Assembly: GCA_021234155.1 (NCBI GenBank)
Contig: JAJEKV010000034.1
Coordinates: forward strand, 2,730,001-2,794,000
Direction of reading: 5' to 3'
Source of the DNA: Isoetes taiwanensis
Taxonomy: Eukaryota > Streptophyta > Lycopodiopsida > Isoetales > Isoetaceae
DNA: 64,000 nucleotides
A program made the position numbers and the translations under genes. Below the pieces are notes generated by a model. It worked only from the letters and a program-made list of their open reading frames with translations, made no database searches and had not been told where the DNA came from. Shown here in pieces: positions 1 through 12,814 of this stretch; positions within the stretch are counted from its first letter, which is position 1, and the number at the start of each line of letters is the position of its first letter.

Positions 1-589
1 CTTGATGAGGCAAGCGAGGAGCAAGGTTGCAGAAGCATATGACCAATGAGATGGTATGTGTGTCTAGAGTCCGGGTTTTTGTTGTTTAATTTGATAACTT
101 GTTTGTCTTTTCTCATTTTAAATAAATTCTAGTAATGCCATTTTTTTGTATGGTTTCACACTTATAGGTTTCTTGAAATTCTTTTTAAAGTTGCAGAATG
201 TTGAGTGCGATTATGATGGTTTAGGGAAGGATGATGCCGCTGAGTTATTTGGTGGTGTTAGTAAAGGGTGTACAATGTTGTACTTTGGTTGTTACCTATC
301 GTTGATGGAAGTCAAATAAAGTCACCGAGGATTAATGTAGAATTAATGGCCCCGTATGGGCATATGATCATAAGGTGAATAATCTCATGACAATAGAGAA
401 AGAGACGCATCCGTAGTTGCAATTGAGTTTTTTGGGAATAAAGATTTTTTCCTGAGCCCACCAGATATTGGTAACAGTTCGAATAATTAAGCTACCGTTT
501 TTTGAATAATAATGATAGTAGTATATAGTTCATTGACTTCAATTAATTTGTATGATGACAATTTTTCATTTAACATGGCTATTTTCTAG

Positions 590-784
590 CATTTTGGTGA
601 TCATTACAAGGAACCCAGTGTTCTATTAAAGAACCAGGCATATAGAACTTCGTATTCATTTATCAAAGAAATGGTTGCAAAAGATATTATTACAACTGAA
701 TATATCTCTATACATGAGTAGACAACAAATATGTTAACTAAGGATTTGATTAAATATAAATTCAATAAGTCCAAGCATAATTAA
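590..784 (+). pseudogene. Ty1/copia RNase H C-terminal remnant
   Basis: From about 668 one frame reads EMVAKDIITTEYISIHE, a stop, then TTNMLTKDL and a lysine-rich end before TAA. This is the layout of the last ~40 residues of copia RNase H, where the ends of copia polyproteins typically carry a (A/N)-(D/M)-(I/L)-(F/L)-TK motif. Just upstream, other frames give an NPV-like and an RTxHIELR-like stretch, so the remnant begins near 590 with at least one frameshift. Earlier pol domains would lie left of the window or are unrecognisable. It is non-functional as it stands. Family assignment is by motif recognition only. Confidence 0.7.
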
Positions 785-870
785 GAAACTCTACAACCTG
801 TGAATGTAGATGACCATTGCATGAAAAGAGAATGAAGGTATAGTTCATGCAATACAGATAAAGTTAGCAT

Positions 871-1060
871 GAAAGGGGAATGAATGAAATAATAAATATT
901 CATACAATATATAAACCTAAGTATAACGTACCAATTCATCGAGGAACTTAACCTAAAGGTGCAAGGTTAAGTCATGGTACATAAATCCAAGAGCCTCTGG
1001 TTTAAGGGATACAAAAGCATTCTATTCTATTCTAACCTATTCTATTCTATTCTAAATTAG
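871..1060 (+). repeat. Putative copia polypurine tract and start of 3' LTR, with TTCTA microsatellite
   Basis: About 90 bp after the copia stop there is a purine run GAAAGGGGAA (871-880) followed directly by TG, the expected arrangement of a polypurine tract and LTR start. A TATATAAACC motif near 908 could be the LTR TATA box. From about 1018 to 1055 there is an imperfect TTCTA pentanucleotide repeat. No second LTR copy was found in the window to confirm the boundary, so the LTR call is inference from position. Confidence 0.35.
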
Positions 1061-3300
1061 AGATCTCAAAATTTATCATCTCTTGCCCATCAGATCTGGA
1101 GGAGTTAAATTGAAGAACTATTGGAGCTATCGCGCAAAGATTTACAAATGCTTTTTTCAAAATTTTGGTTGAGAGAATTTTTTTTCTTAATAACAAATAG
1201 ATGTTATTTGCAAAGACACTGACAAAGAAAAAAGCTAAATAATCTATTCATGGTAGATAGCGACTACATAATAGCGTAGAATCTCAACGAGAGCCTTGCC
1301 TGTAAATATCCATAGCATGTCTGTCATTGAAGGAAAGAGATAGCCTTGGAGTAGAGGCGAACATGCAGCAACTACTGGACAACATCTGCGACACAACAAC
1401 GACCATATTTTGGGACTCTTACAAACGGCTTCCAATTTACCTCCAGACCAGCAATAGCAGATTCTGGCTTGGCCCATCAGTTCATTCTCAAATTATATTC
1501 TCAACTATTTAAGCACTCTAGCCATATCTTTTGATTTGCAAGTTGCCCAATTCTAAGAATCCTTAAGTTTCTAGATAATTTACCTTTGCCCATAGACACA
1601 TCTAGAATTCCTTCCTATTGTGATTGCATCAAATCAATCACATCTGTAAGGTCGTGCTTTCAAAAGGAGACAAGGGATTGTCCTCTATGCTCATCTAAAG
1701 AATTTGACATAAGCTTTTGACTCCAAGCAAGAATTTTCAATTTCTGTTATGTCGGGATTCACAAGCAAGAATTTTTGGATTGAATAGCCCTTAAAATTCC
1801 AGGGAGATGGGCTTTCATCTAAAGTTATCTAAAGCTCTAACACAGGGCATCAAAAAATATGATAGGGATCAATCTTTATTAGCAAAAGGCGTTCTTAGAC
1901 ACGCTGTCTGTACCCAAGGTTCTCATGGTAGTTCGACCTGCAGTCACACAGTGGCGAACAAAGCCGTGTCACTAAAAAGAACTCAAATTTTGATGTTATA
2001 GTTATTTATGGTTGCTTTTGCCTTTATTTTGTAAAATGCAAAAACCAAATCTCCTATATAAACAAATGCAACAACAAAATTTGAGAGTACCAATTTGAAA
2101 TTTACAGCCTTGAACCAAACTTGCCCTTTGAGATAAGCGTGGCTTATCGAATAAGAATCATCGGTGATGTTGGCCAGTGGAGTCTACAATCTTGGTATGG
2201 GGCGGTGATGGGTGGAACCAGATCTAACATCCCTAGGGAATGCTTATGTTGCTGCAGTTTCTCCCTCACTTTGGTCCTTATTGTGAGGGGTTCTAGATGG
2301 CGTACTATATCTTAGGCGGTAGGTGTGCCGCTTTCTGAGATGCCTGTAGTGCATGGTGGATTCCATATGTGTATACTTGTAGTCCGTCGGTCGTACTTCA
2401 TGTTGACGCATGCTCTTATGCATGTTACTTTCCTGCGTGGAGTGACTTCCAATGCGGAAATTTTACGTTTTGATATTTGGTGGAACATCGTGTATAGATT
2501 ATCTTATGTCCAACTTATTTAATATCGCATTAGCTTTCATGTATATAGCCTAAGTAGGAGAATAATGCATTGCAATAGCACTTTTCGATGGTTAATGTGA
2601 ATACAAATGTACTGGTACTACAAAATTTTGGTTAAATGCTCTGTGACTTGTCCGACAACAAATTGAATATGGCACTGGCGATAGTAAAGGCAAAGCTAGT
2701 GTGATCCTAACCACAACAACAAAATTAAAGAAAATTTTGAAGGAAATTTGAAATTTACTGCACTTTAGTGACTGGTTCTTGATCTTTGAACGAGCGTCAC
2801 CAAATTAAATTCGATTCACACGATTTAAGGAAGATCATTTCGATCTCTAGGGTCATGTGAAATAATCCACTCGTTTTGCTGGCTTCGTGATTTATTTTCA
2901 TATAACCCTATTAAGAGAAGCGTTAACCCCTTCTTAGTTTTCTTACCTCCGTCATTCTTGGAATATCTTCTTCTTCTTCTTCTCATTCATTGTCTTATCA
3001 TGCCTAAATTTGTGCTATGAATACTAGGCACATGTCTGCGTATTTGAAAATAATATTTACTCAGACATTTAATCTCTTTTTTTTTTTTTTAGAACAACTA
3101 ATAGATGGTGACTTGTTATTGGACAACCAAATCCTAGGTCTTATTGCCTATCTTATTGCTTGTGTGCGTTACCTTGCGCACTTTATTGGCTCCCGAAATA
3201 AGAGCCTTTGACCAAATTCATGCGTAGGTGCAAATCAGGGAGTATCCAAACCTGTCAATACCCCAATGGTGATGTGGTGGCGAGGGTAGACTCAAATTTG
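1061..3300. other. Non-coding stretch, no recognised gene
   Basis: Only short chance open frames occur here. A CTTCTT run lies near 2968-2985 and a run of 13 T lies near 3078. The stretch at 2895-3000 (ATATAACC, then pyrimidine-rich DNA) resembles an LTR promoter/leader region, but no partner repeat was found. Confidence 0.4.
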
Positions 3301-3314
3301 GAAACTCTTTTAAA

Positions 3315-3342
3315 GGGGATATTCACACATGTGAATACTCCC
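3315..3342. repeat. Palindrome TATTCACA-CA-TGTGAATA at left edge of GC-rich block
   Basis: Positions 3320-3337 form a perfect 8-bp inverted repeat (arms TATTCACA and TGTGAATA, two-base centre), with G-rich and C-rich outer flanks that extend the pairing imperfectly. Closely related palindromes occur at 7579-7600 and 7605-7622 on the other side of the GC-rich block. This suggests they are the ends of one element. Confidence 0.6.
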
Positions 3343-6300
3343 TTTTGTTCAAATGAAATTTCTTTGTGCAGTATCTGCAAGAGGCACGTGCTCCGAACTT
3401 CACATGGCAGAAACGCGGCTCGGGAACTACCATACGGCCTCGGCGGCTGACCGAGGGCCTTCCCGCTCGACCGCACTCCGCGCCACCCGATACCTGCCGC
3501 CACCCCATCACGGCCCTCGCCCACCTTTGGCCGCTGACGCGCCAACTCCGGGGGCCGGCGGAGAGCCCTGTCGAAGGCCGGGGTTGAGGCATGCCAAAGC
3601 GGCCGGTCGCCCTGGCTATCCAGAACACACATTCTCGTCGGATGGTATTCCGAGGCGGTCACATTTCTCGGCGGCCGTCGTGGGGCTCGGCGGTAGCCGC
3701 TAATCGCCATGCGGACTGCGGATGCAGTGCAATGATGCCATATTAGGCCGGATCGCTGAAGGGGACATCCACAGCCAAGCGGGGCAGGTTCTCCACACCC
3801 ACATGCTTGAGGAAGTACCTTGACCGAGGAGCTTGTCGAGTGGAGGAGAGCATTACGCCACTAGGGGAATTACCCAGCGGGGGTGGTCCAGCCGGTCGCA
3901 CGGCTTGACTGCACTCTGCTGGAACCATTTCGCTGCTTGTTGCGTGGCCACATACGCTTCTCCACCGGCCCCCCTTCTCCACGCTCTTTGCTCCCTCGCG
4001 ACCTGTACCCTCTCGACCCACATCTTTGCCTCGCTCCATCTACTTCTCCTTTCGACCTCGCTTCCGGTCCTCCGCGTGGTGCGCGCCACCATCCTGGCGG
4101 CAAATAGGGTGTACTAAGGGTGGTCTCATAGGTGCTGAAACTTCCCTTGGCGAAGGCCGATCACGAACTCCGTGGCGTGCGATATGGATCTCTCATCTTT
4201 CTCATGGAACGCGGAATCAGGCCGCAGGACTACTGATGGGATTTTGTATTTCTCGGTCTTCAATACGCATGCAGACGGAGGGTCATGTGGTGGAGTGGCT
4301 TGCCCTGCCGGGACAACCTTGGCGCATTGGGTTACCCTCGAGAGAAAACGGTGAACACAGCGGTACTTGTGGGTTCGTGTGCATAACCGGTAAAGCAGCC
4401 CTCTTTTTAAGCGCTGTTATTTCCCCTCCGCAGCGAGAGAGCACCTTCTATCGCAGCCACCCGTCTGGATAGGATGGACCACCATATTCGATCTATATGA
4501 TGACCTCTGGCCGACACCAGCGGTTAGGTAGAGTCGTCCTTCTTGAAGACTTCAATACGCAGACGAGTAGGCGACCCATGCGCGACTTGACCCCTACGGC
4601 GGCGATGTCGCGGCTTCATGCCGAAACAGCGGCCACGAGGATCGGATGACAACCGGTCACTCGCTTTTGGCCAGGAGCCGGTTGCTCACCGCTGTAATGA
4701 TATTACGACGATATTTGCAATGGCACATCCCGCGGTGGCCCGATTCTGTAAGTGCAGACGGAACCAATCGGAAGGGTCTTACATGTGGTGGACTATGTGC
4801 TCGTAGTTAGCAGATATGCATCTCGTCGATGGATTTTAGAATTGAGCATAGAACGGTCCGGGATGAGGAGATGAGCTGGATCACCTCCACTTTATTTGGA
4901 CTTGGTTTGGCAACGAGGAACCCCACTATACCAGCCTCGCCGTCCTCAGTTGAGACTAGATTATGAGGAGAAGGACTTCTGTAAGATGCTCATGGGCGCC
5001 CTCTCCGGTAGTGGACCTCCACACACTAGAAGCGGCTGACGGGCGGTGACAGCTACGGATGCAGCGAACGGTGCTGATTTCCAGCGTCGCCCATTTCGAG
5101 TGCGACAACATTCCCGTAGCAGATGGTTTTGATGCGAGGAGTGTAAAACATAGCGACTCAATCCATGCGGATGGTACCGTATGAGCCACCTACGATCTGC
5201 GCCCATCGAAGGAGACAAAGGCGGTGCCTACATCATCGAGGGAAATGTTGACTTTCTTTGGACACTCATCCCTCGAACCTTTGGCGGGGGTGCTTGAGGC
5301 CAGCCCGGCCCCTCGGGGGGACATCACACGTGGGAGCGGTGCTTGCGGCGGCTACATGACCCGCCGAGGGGTGGCGTCACGCCCATACCCCCTGGGGATG
5401 GCCCCATTGGTTCGTGGAGGAGAGGATGTTGAGGAGGGCACACCTTGGTGGCTAATGGGAAGGCAGTGACCTACGATGTGGTATGAGTAGGGGATTACTC
5501 AAATGGGCGGTAAAGCATGCTTGGAGTCCTCAACTACCTGTTCAGAGCATTGCGAGAAGGTCTCCCCAGCAATGGACCCTGGCGAGTTGTTCCCATTCCT
5601 GAAGTAGGCGACCCTGCTTGTCAAATGATAGGACGATCATAGTCAGCTCCAGTATTGCAAAAGCTTGTTGGCATTCGGCGGCGATTGACCCAGCGAAGCG
5701 GCCGAATGCAGAACCCTCGCGAGCGGAGCTTTAGACCCAGCCACTCAGCGTTGACCATATCTTTACAGCGGGAGCCTTTGATTGAAGCGGCCGGAATCAT
5801 CGACATGACTTATGTCGCACTTTGAACTTCCAGCGAAGGCTTTTGTCACGGTTCCGGGAAAAATTTGTGGGCTAAAATGCGTCAGCGGGGCTCATTTGCA
5901 CGTGCGCGAATGCCATACTCGGTGTATGAAGTTGTTGTTTTAGCGAGGATCACCGGCCGTGAACCAAGCATTCACCCGATGAAGTATCGGTCCCGGCGGT
6001 GCCCCCTTCGCCAACACTTTTAGCCTCTACATTGATCGATTAGAGCCGGCTTCTGCCGAGCATGGGAGATAACTTGCTCTGACTTTTGCACCAAGGTCAT
6101 CGCCGGCTCATCTATCACGGGAGGGCGATGTTGGCTGGCAGCCCACCCGAAGCTATCGCGGTCTCGCACGGATGCCTAAACACATTTGTAGGAACTCTGG
6201 ACATCGCGGCGTGAATGCAGCTTGAACCGGTGGTTCTCATATCCTCTTCCGTCACCCCATGCCTCCTGCACACTCCCGCATATCAAGAGACTGACACGTG

Positions 6301-7310
6301 GGCGTCCATACCACTACAAATTATCTAGGGGGGTGGGTTTCCCTCTGGCAGGAGGTGTCTATCGCTAAGGTGTGGGCGATAAATAGAACAGCAGTCTGAT
6401 GACTCATGATTGGGGCCATGGTCACATGTTAGAACTGGCGGTAGAACTTTGTCATATGCAATGCGAAGTCGAGGTTTGGGGCCGGTGTCGTCTCTTCTGG
6501 CGACATGGAATGACTTGGGCAGTCTGGCGAGAAGACGTACAGCCACCGGGCACTTGGGGTGAAACCTTGGTTCCCTATCGGTCTGGCTGCGGCCCGGATT
6601 CTTGCGCTTGAGGCGACCATGATAGACATGCGTCTATTTTCGAGGAAAGTGGTTACTATGGGTGATGCTTTCGGCTCCTTTTGGCTTAGCGTGGCAATGA
6701 GTCGCCCGGCGGCAGAACTTTGTTGGAGGTAAGAGATCGGTGGTTCGCCGGATGGAACATCAGAACGGATCGTCTTGAGGAGAATTGAGACCTGGTATTG
6801 CGTCGTGGCTTGACTGCGGGAGTACTGGGCTGTTTCCTTGGCAAGCTGCAGGACTGGCGCATTACAAGAGAGCATCAACCACGTGTTGGCAGGGGCCGCA
6901 GCTCTACTGCGTTCCCGGTGCCCTGGCGCGGGAACTCATTGCCTCCATTACATACGGAGTGCCCACCATCTTAGCGAACATGGGTTGCAGAACCAGCGAG
7001 CGAGGCTCATCGTCTTGTCAAAGCGAATTATCGTGAGGATGAGTCTCCACACTTTGGCGGAAGTTACTCCAGCCGGTCAGTCAGAGACTATCGGCGCTCC
7101 GCAATGCAGTCGGACCCTTACATTTCTTTGATGAACACAACGTGATCACGTGCCACAGAATTACATTACAATTCGAAGTCACCCGGACTTTTGCGGGGAC
7201 CGCCTTTGCGCCTTTGGTACTTTCGATTAGACTGAGATCTGATTGCATGTTGTATATATTTGAGGTGTTTTACGCATTTGTATGTTGGTTGTGGTGGTGA
7301 TTCTAACGCC

Positions 7311-7335
7311 CACCGGTTTTCCTCGAAACCCGGTG
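7311..7335. repeat. Hairpin-forming inverted repeat
   Basis: The arms CACCGGTTTTC and GAAACCCGGTG pair with one mismatch around a three-base loop (CTC). The hairpin lies about 75 bp before the CTTC microsatellite and near the right edge of the GC-rich block. The right-hand ends of some rolling-circle elements carry such hairpins, but no CTRR end was located, so this is only an observation. Confidence 0.5.
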
Positions 7336-7409
7336 AGGGGTTTTGTCCGGGCGATGTGTTTTTGTATTAGGTCCCGTAGGTAGATTGATGCCAGGTGGGC
7401 GATAAAAGT

Positions 7410-7455
7410 ACGCTTCCTTCCTTCCTTCGCTTCCTTCGCCTTCCTTCCTTCCTAA
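7410..7455. repeat. Imperfect CTTC microsatellite
   Basis: Runs of CTTC interrupted by CTTCG and GCC. A purer CTTC run occurs at 18249-18277, at the right edge of the second GC-rich block. Confidence 0.85.
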
Positions 7456-7578
7456 GCACGTAAGCGTACTGAATTCCGCGTAAGAAAAGCGTGCCGTATT
7501 ACCAAGCTTAGCCCGGGGATTCACATGGCCGAATGCCTTGGTGCAACGTAGACCAGGTTTATTCGTGTGGGGAATTAA

Positions 7579-7622
7579 GGTATTTATACATGTGAATACC
7601 AGATGTTCACACGTATGAATAC
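7579..7622. repeat. Two TATTCAYA palindromes at right edge of GC-rich block
   Basis: An imperfect palindrome GGTATT...AATACC (7579-7600) is followed five bases later by GTTCACACGTATGAATAC (7605-7622). Both share the core of the palindrome at 3320-3337. Terminal repeats of this kind are typical of non-autonomous DNA transposons. The duplicated right end and the 4.3-kb spacing are unusual. Confidence 0.55.
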
Positions 7623-7625
7623 CCT

Positions 7626-10600
7626 TGGTCTGAGATCACTGTTTTTGGTTGTGTTTTGCCAATGTAAGCACCCCTTGCACTTTTCGCTTTTTTTTGCTTT
7701 TGGCTTTTTGCGCTTACAGGCGAAATTGATTTTTTACCAGATAACATAAAGATAATAAGAATTTTTACAGACCACGATGCTTTTGTTGGATGAGCCATTT
7801 CAAAACTTAACTTAGAATCATTTTCCCAACAGTGAGCAAGCTAAAGAGCTAAAATGGCACATTTACCAGGAATCATTTTAGCGGAACGCTGAAGCATTTG
7901 GCAAAGAGAAATGGTTTACCTTCGAATCCATGGATGGCCAGTGGCAACCAAGCACTTTTTGGTATGGCAGCCTCTGGAGGAATAGCCACCTTTGGACTCT
8001 CTGCACTCTCAAAACTCAAAGCTCGCCCTAGACTATGACCAGGGCTCTCAGCACAATCCAGTTTCTTTAAAGTGGGAAGCATGCTCAGGGATCCTTATCA
8101 GGGACACACTTGGGGGAGCATGAAACTGAGACTCCTGGTGAGCTCTTGCGAAATCTCTTTGGATATATGATGGTATGGTTGTCTATGACTCCGCGGATAA
8201 TCCTTGAGTGTGCCTGCAATGTGTATATGTATGTGCATTACGGGTTCATCTGGAGACAACTTGACAACTACATCTGTTTTAGTCACCTCTGCCTTCAACT
8301 TTCCTGATAATCAAAGTGTGGTGCTTAGTCTCTTGGATAATTGCACAGGGTCTTAGTGCAGCCATTTTTACTCTAATCTTCCAAGCCTTCTTTTGCCAAG
8401 TACATGATATCAGCTCTTTTGTTTGTTGCTAGCCTTGATACCCTGTGTGGTGAACTTTCTCTCTGTTTTCAATTAAAAAACCAAGATTGGGGTTCAACAT
8501 AATGTGACAAAGCTCATACTTGTTTCTAATAGGCTTGATCTAATAATTTACCTTCTTGGGGAACAGTGCTACAGGAAGCGATCCGCTGGCTTTGAGAACA
8601 GTTCAATGGATCCTCTGCCATGTTCATGGTGCTGCTGTTTTCTTATGCCATTTCTGACCAATTGTTGTATGTCGAAGGCCTGGCAACATCGGAGCCATCT
8701 CTTCGCCAGTGTCTTCTAAAAGGCGCGGCAGATTATTTCTGCTAGATCTGATCTGAATCTGGCAGAAATTAAACCTATTAACCAACGTATGGAATAATTT
8801 TACAGTATGGCAAACAACCTTAGCCTAGATAGCTGATTCTTTAGTCACAGGATGTACAGTTAGTGACAACCACAACAGTGAACAACTTGGGGCAGTTAGG
8901 TGTTTCTTTGGATTATACAGAAGCAGGTGAATGCGTTTGTGGCATTGCTAAGTATTGTGGGATTTCATGGGAGGCATAGCATGTGGAATGCTTTCAGAGA
9001 TAAGCCCTAAAGCATGGAGTTCAAGGCCATTTTTTAGCAGGAGTAGGTAGAGTCTCGCTTTTAAAGGATGCTTTTGGGTTGCGTTGATGTAGGCACTGTT
9101 CATAAGTTCCATCTTAGTGGGAACTTCCATACGGGAGCCAATGGGCAATACTATGGACTATTGCTAGATTCAGGCTGGAAAATTATGGGACTTTGCGACT
9201 TTTGTTCAGGTGCACCAAAGGAGCAGTGGGGAATTATGTGCTATCTGTGGCAGTAGCTACAAGGTTCTATATGACAAAGGAAGCCTTGGCGCCAGAAAGT
9301 AATGTATATCATGGACGATTTATTATCCCGCACTACTTACCTCATCCTCATGGCAGCTTGCATGTTTGGAACTCTGTCTGCTGTGGTATTGTTGTCTGTG
9401 AGAACCACCATTTTTTTATACAAGAAACGTTGCCACCAAAACAACGTTGAACTTCAATCTTTTCCATTTGTCTTCCACCTTGTTTTGTTAAATTATGTTT
9501 GTCATTAATTGAACAGTATATGAAGCGCGCCTAGAGGTCATGTGTGCAGCAAATGGCTGTACCAGAAAAAAGGCCTGTACAAATCATGCGTTTATTTTCA
9601 TATGAAATGATTCAAACATTTTCAATCAGGCAACATTCAAAATATTGTGTGACGTTCTCATGAAAATTGCTCCAAACATTTTTCACTGTTCTGTCATTTC
9701 TTTTCTCAAAATACACGGAGCTGCCCTAATAAACATGATTATTCTCTTACTTTATTCAATGAGTTGCTTGGTATGCAGTAATAATCATACGCAAGTCTGA
9801 TCAGCAGGAAGCTAAAAAGATATAAAGCAGATGCATACATGGTTGCTGTAAAAGATGTTTACCATTTATGATTCTGTTCTTTTTTGGCACGACAAAAAGA
9901 CATCTTAAATACCTTCAAATTCTAAACTGCTCTTAAAGTCTGAGATTGCACATGCATGGAGTAAACAGTCCACTGCCATGTTTTCATCTGTAGGTGAACT
10001 ATTCTGTCCAACTTGTTAGTAAGCTCCTTGGATTTCCTTCGAAAATGATCTCATGTACTCGGTGTCCTAGCTTAGAATAGGAATCATAGCTCGTTTTCCT
10101 AGCAATTGATCAGGCGTCCTAATTCATAGAGGAATAAACCACAAAGAAGAAACCGCAGTGGAAGATCTCTTGGCCCCATAGAGAACAAATTCTAATTGAC
10201 CATATTCATCTAAAACACTATATCAACATACTATATAATCGTTAGAAATATGAAAACACGCAAGAAACAAGGAGGATTGAACTTAACTGAATTCGCTTTT
10301 ATGTCCAGAAAGATCAGATAGCCTATAGGGCCCAAACAAACAAACAAAGAACCGGCTTATTACTGTTTCAAGATTAAAAACCCCGCCTCGAAGGGATTTC
10401 AAGGGAACAAAATTAACAGTAATAATAATAAGCTCGTTGACGAACTATACATTTGTAAATGTCAGTGTAGTGATGAAAGGCAAAATTGAGCAGAGGATAC
10501 CCTACAAGACGAAAGACAAAATATTTATTCAATTATGAGATATAACATCAATATATTATCTCTAACAATGCTAAATAGAATGGAGAGGCTAAAGATGTGC

Positions 10601-11865
10601 ATGTCTAGGACCCATGTAGACCAAGCTAGATAAAACAAAGAAGGGCTGGACCTTTGGTCTCTCGGATAATATTATTATCTAAAACAGACGGAGGACTTGG
10701 GATGCATCATCAAAGTCACCTTCGCACCCGACCTCATGGCGGATGAAAAATACATGTGTCATAGAAAGGAAAATTCAAGCACAACTCTCACTAAATGAAC
10801 ATTTTGCAGCACTCAACCATTAAATGCCTTCTCGCACTTGTTTAATGCATAGCTTCTATGCATTTCTTTGCTTCCGGATAGTCATTTTGGAAGCCAAGAA
10901 ACAATAGCCGCTAGTAGCTAAGAAATAGAAGATGTAAGTCATGGATTTTAGACATGCACCAAAACCATATATTTTGTGAATCAACTTTGCCAAATAGTTG
11001 ATAATGAAATAAGAAAATGTGCAATAGTAATTGGCTTTACCAATAGGCATGTGTAGATTGAAATAGAAGACATTGATAAAGATATGTCTTCTTCAAGATT
11101 ATTCAGAAGTCTTATCATGGCTAATATTAACATGAGTTTAATATAAAAGTAATTATTTCAATGCCACGACAATAATAATAATATAGCTGCACGTCATTTA
11201 TCAAATTCAGAGGCACTTTCCATAATATACTGGACAATTTCTAGTAAGCAATCTTCAGTGAGTTTTTCAATAACATGTTGCCCAATTTCTAGCAGGCAAC
11301 AACATATTGGCCAACTTCTTATAAGCAATAATTTTCAAGAATCGCTAGAGAGATGTTATAGTAAAATGATGTCAAATCTCCAATGAGATGTTTGAACATG
11401 CATATATCAAAGCTTGAATCTCCAATGAGGTTCTTGTTTTCAAAGAGAGACCACTCATGGGTCTAAAAGACATCCACGAGTCTATCATAGTGCATATCCA
11501 AAAGAGCTTTTGCATCCACGTGTCTATCACAAAAATCTGATCAATGCAGTATGACTTGGCAGAAATAAGTTCTTGCTACTCTGTTAACTGATAGAATGCA
11601 CGTGTGCTTTTGTCAAATCCAACAGTCGAGATAAAAAATTTCTGGTAACCATGCCGTATGGTTGATCTTTGAGGAAGACTTAGCGAACATGGTAGCGGTA
11701 GTTGAGGGGCAACTTTTAGCAGAATTGTAAGTGGTTTCAGCTTACGGTAGTCACGGGGAAATAATGTGTGGATTTATGAGCTGGAGACGAAGCACAATGG
11801 TCAGAGATATTGGTTGTGGTACGGATAAGGAGACAAAGGGATTTCACGTGAATAATGGGTGCGTA
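7626..11865. other. A/T-rich intergenic DNA, no recognised gene
   Basis: Only open frames below 90 codons, none with a recognisable domain. At 11225-11330 there are three loosely related copies of a phrase like CAATTTCTAGYAGGCAA, a weak local duplication. Poly-T and A/T runs fit plant intergenic DNA or introns. No splice-consistent gene model could be built by eye. Confidence 0.4.
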
Positions 11866-11869
11866 AGAC

Positions 11870-11870
<1 letters not shown>

Positions 11871-11954
<84 letters not shown>
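11871..11954. repeat. AGAT microsatellite, 21 perfect units
   Basis: Eighty-four bases of uninterrupted AGAT. The purity suggests recent expansion or a young insertion. Confidence 0.97.
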
Positions 11955-12090
11955 GTTATTTGAAGTTCATGGGAACCCTACAACAGACTATAGGACAAAT
12001 CTATACATAGTGTGACTTTGGGCGGTCTCGAACTCGAGTCGTATGGTAGCAAGATTTAAAGGCATTCTCTTAAACGGCTATCAAGCTTGG
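11871..12090 (-). mobile_element. tRNA-derived SINE-like unit with a (TATC)21 tail
   Basis: Read on the minus strand, 12034-12024 is AGTTCGAGACC, an RNA polymerase III B-box match. It is preceded by a tRNA-like stretch beginning near 12080 (TAGCCGTTTAAGAG, then CTTTAAATCTTG) that resembles the D-arm and anticodon arm of a tRNA, with a weak A box. A body of about 70 bp follows, and then exactly 84 bp of TATC units (11954-11871; AGAT on the plus strand). Short tandem-repeat tails are known for tRNA-derived SINEs. The pairing of an internal promoter with a microsatellite tail in the right order supports the call. A chance tRNA-like sequence beside a microsatellite is the alternative. Confidence 0.55.
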
Positions 12091-12099
12091 GTTGTGGAA

Positions 12100-12810
12100 A
12101 TATTACTCTTCTCCTTTAGCACTTTATGGATCAATTCATAGCCTTCAGCAATAGTTTTCATTTTCATATAGGCAATTGTGTCAAAGGGGATTAGAGCATT
12201 TGCAGACATGAACTTCCATTTTCTTTGGCTTCTTGCTTTCCTCCATAGCTGGTTTGATATTCCATGGTTATCCTTCTAATTTGGTAGACTTGATGTGTGA
12301 TTACAATGGAAATTGTATTTGGTTCAGGGAGGAAATATCTAACCACTTCTGTGATGCAGTTCACAGGTATACTTTTTGTATATAACATATGTTGAAGCAA
12401 ATTTTGAAGATGCGGAGCCACTCGAACAAAGTTTTTGCGCAAGTGACATGCCCAACTTACTTAAAATTCAAGGTTTTAGAAGATTTCTACAGTTGGTAGT
12501 TTCCTGCTTATAGACTTGACTATTCATGCTCTTATAGTGTTTATTGAATCTCCTTTTTATATTTTGTCAAATGTATATTAACCTTGAAAAACTGTACTTG
12601 CTTTTTATTTTGTAATTAAAAGTTCTCTTCCAATAAAAAAAGAAAAAGAAAAAAACTGAAAGGTGATAGGTGGCGGGAAAAGGATGTGGAAATCACCCGA
12701 TTGTTGTTGGATCATTAGGTACCGATTTAAATTATTGAAGTCTATGACTCGTCATCTTATCTTCTCTCATATATTATTCCTTATTCTCGAAACCAGTAGG
12801 AGAAGTAGAC
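12100..12810. other. Intergenic DNA, nothing recognised
   Basis: A/T-rich sequence with an A-rich run near 12630-12660. The last ~40 bases before 12810 belong to a module repeated at 14738-14785. Confidence 0.4.
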
Positions 12811-12814
12811 ATAG

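Larger units (their letters stand above)
3400..7545. other. GC-rich block without a recognisable gene
   Basis: Base composition rises sharply near 3400 and falls back near 7550; parts such as 3480-3600 are visibly above 65 percent G+C in otherwise A/T-rich surroundings. Open frames up to 151 codons occur (for example minus strand 3255-3710). They overlap in several frames, are arginine/proline-rich in the way high-GC DNA produces by chance, and show no domain I recognise. CpG is frequent, so this is not simply old methylated and deaminated plant repeat DNA. Possibilities are the internal region of a non-autonomous transposon, a transferred segment, or an assembly artefact. Confidence 0.5.

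Noticed and set aside
3255-3710. 151-codon minus-strand frame in GC-rich DNA as a protein gene
   Set aside because: Several overlapping frames are open on both strands, the product is Arg/Pro-rich as high-GC DNA yields by chance, and no domain is visible.
11871-11954. AGAT array as a telomere- or CRISPR-like repeat
   Set aside because: It is a plain tetranucleotide microsatellite with no spacers and no telomeric motif.
12000-12090. Functional tRNA gene
   Set aside because: The B box is good but the A box is poor and the acceptor and D stems do not pair; a SINE head or tRNA pseudogene fits better.
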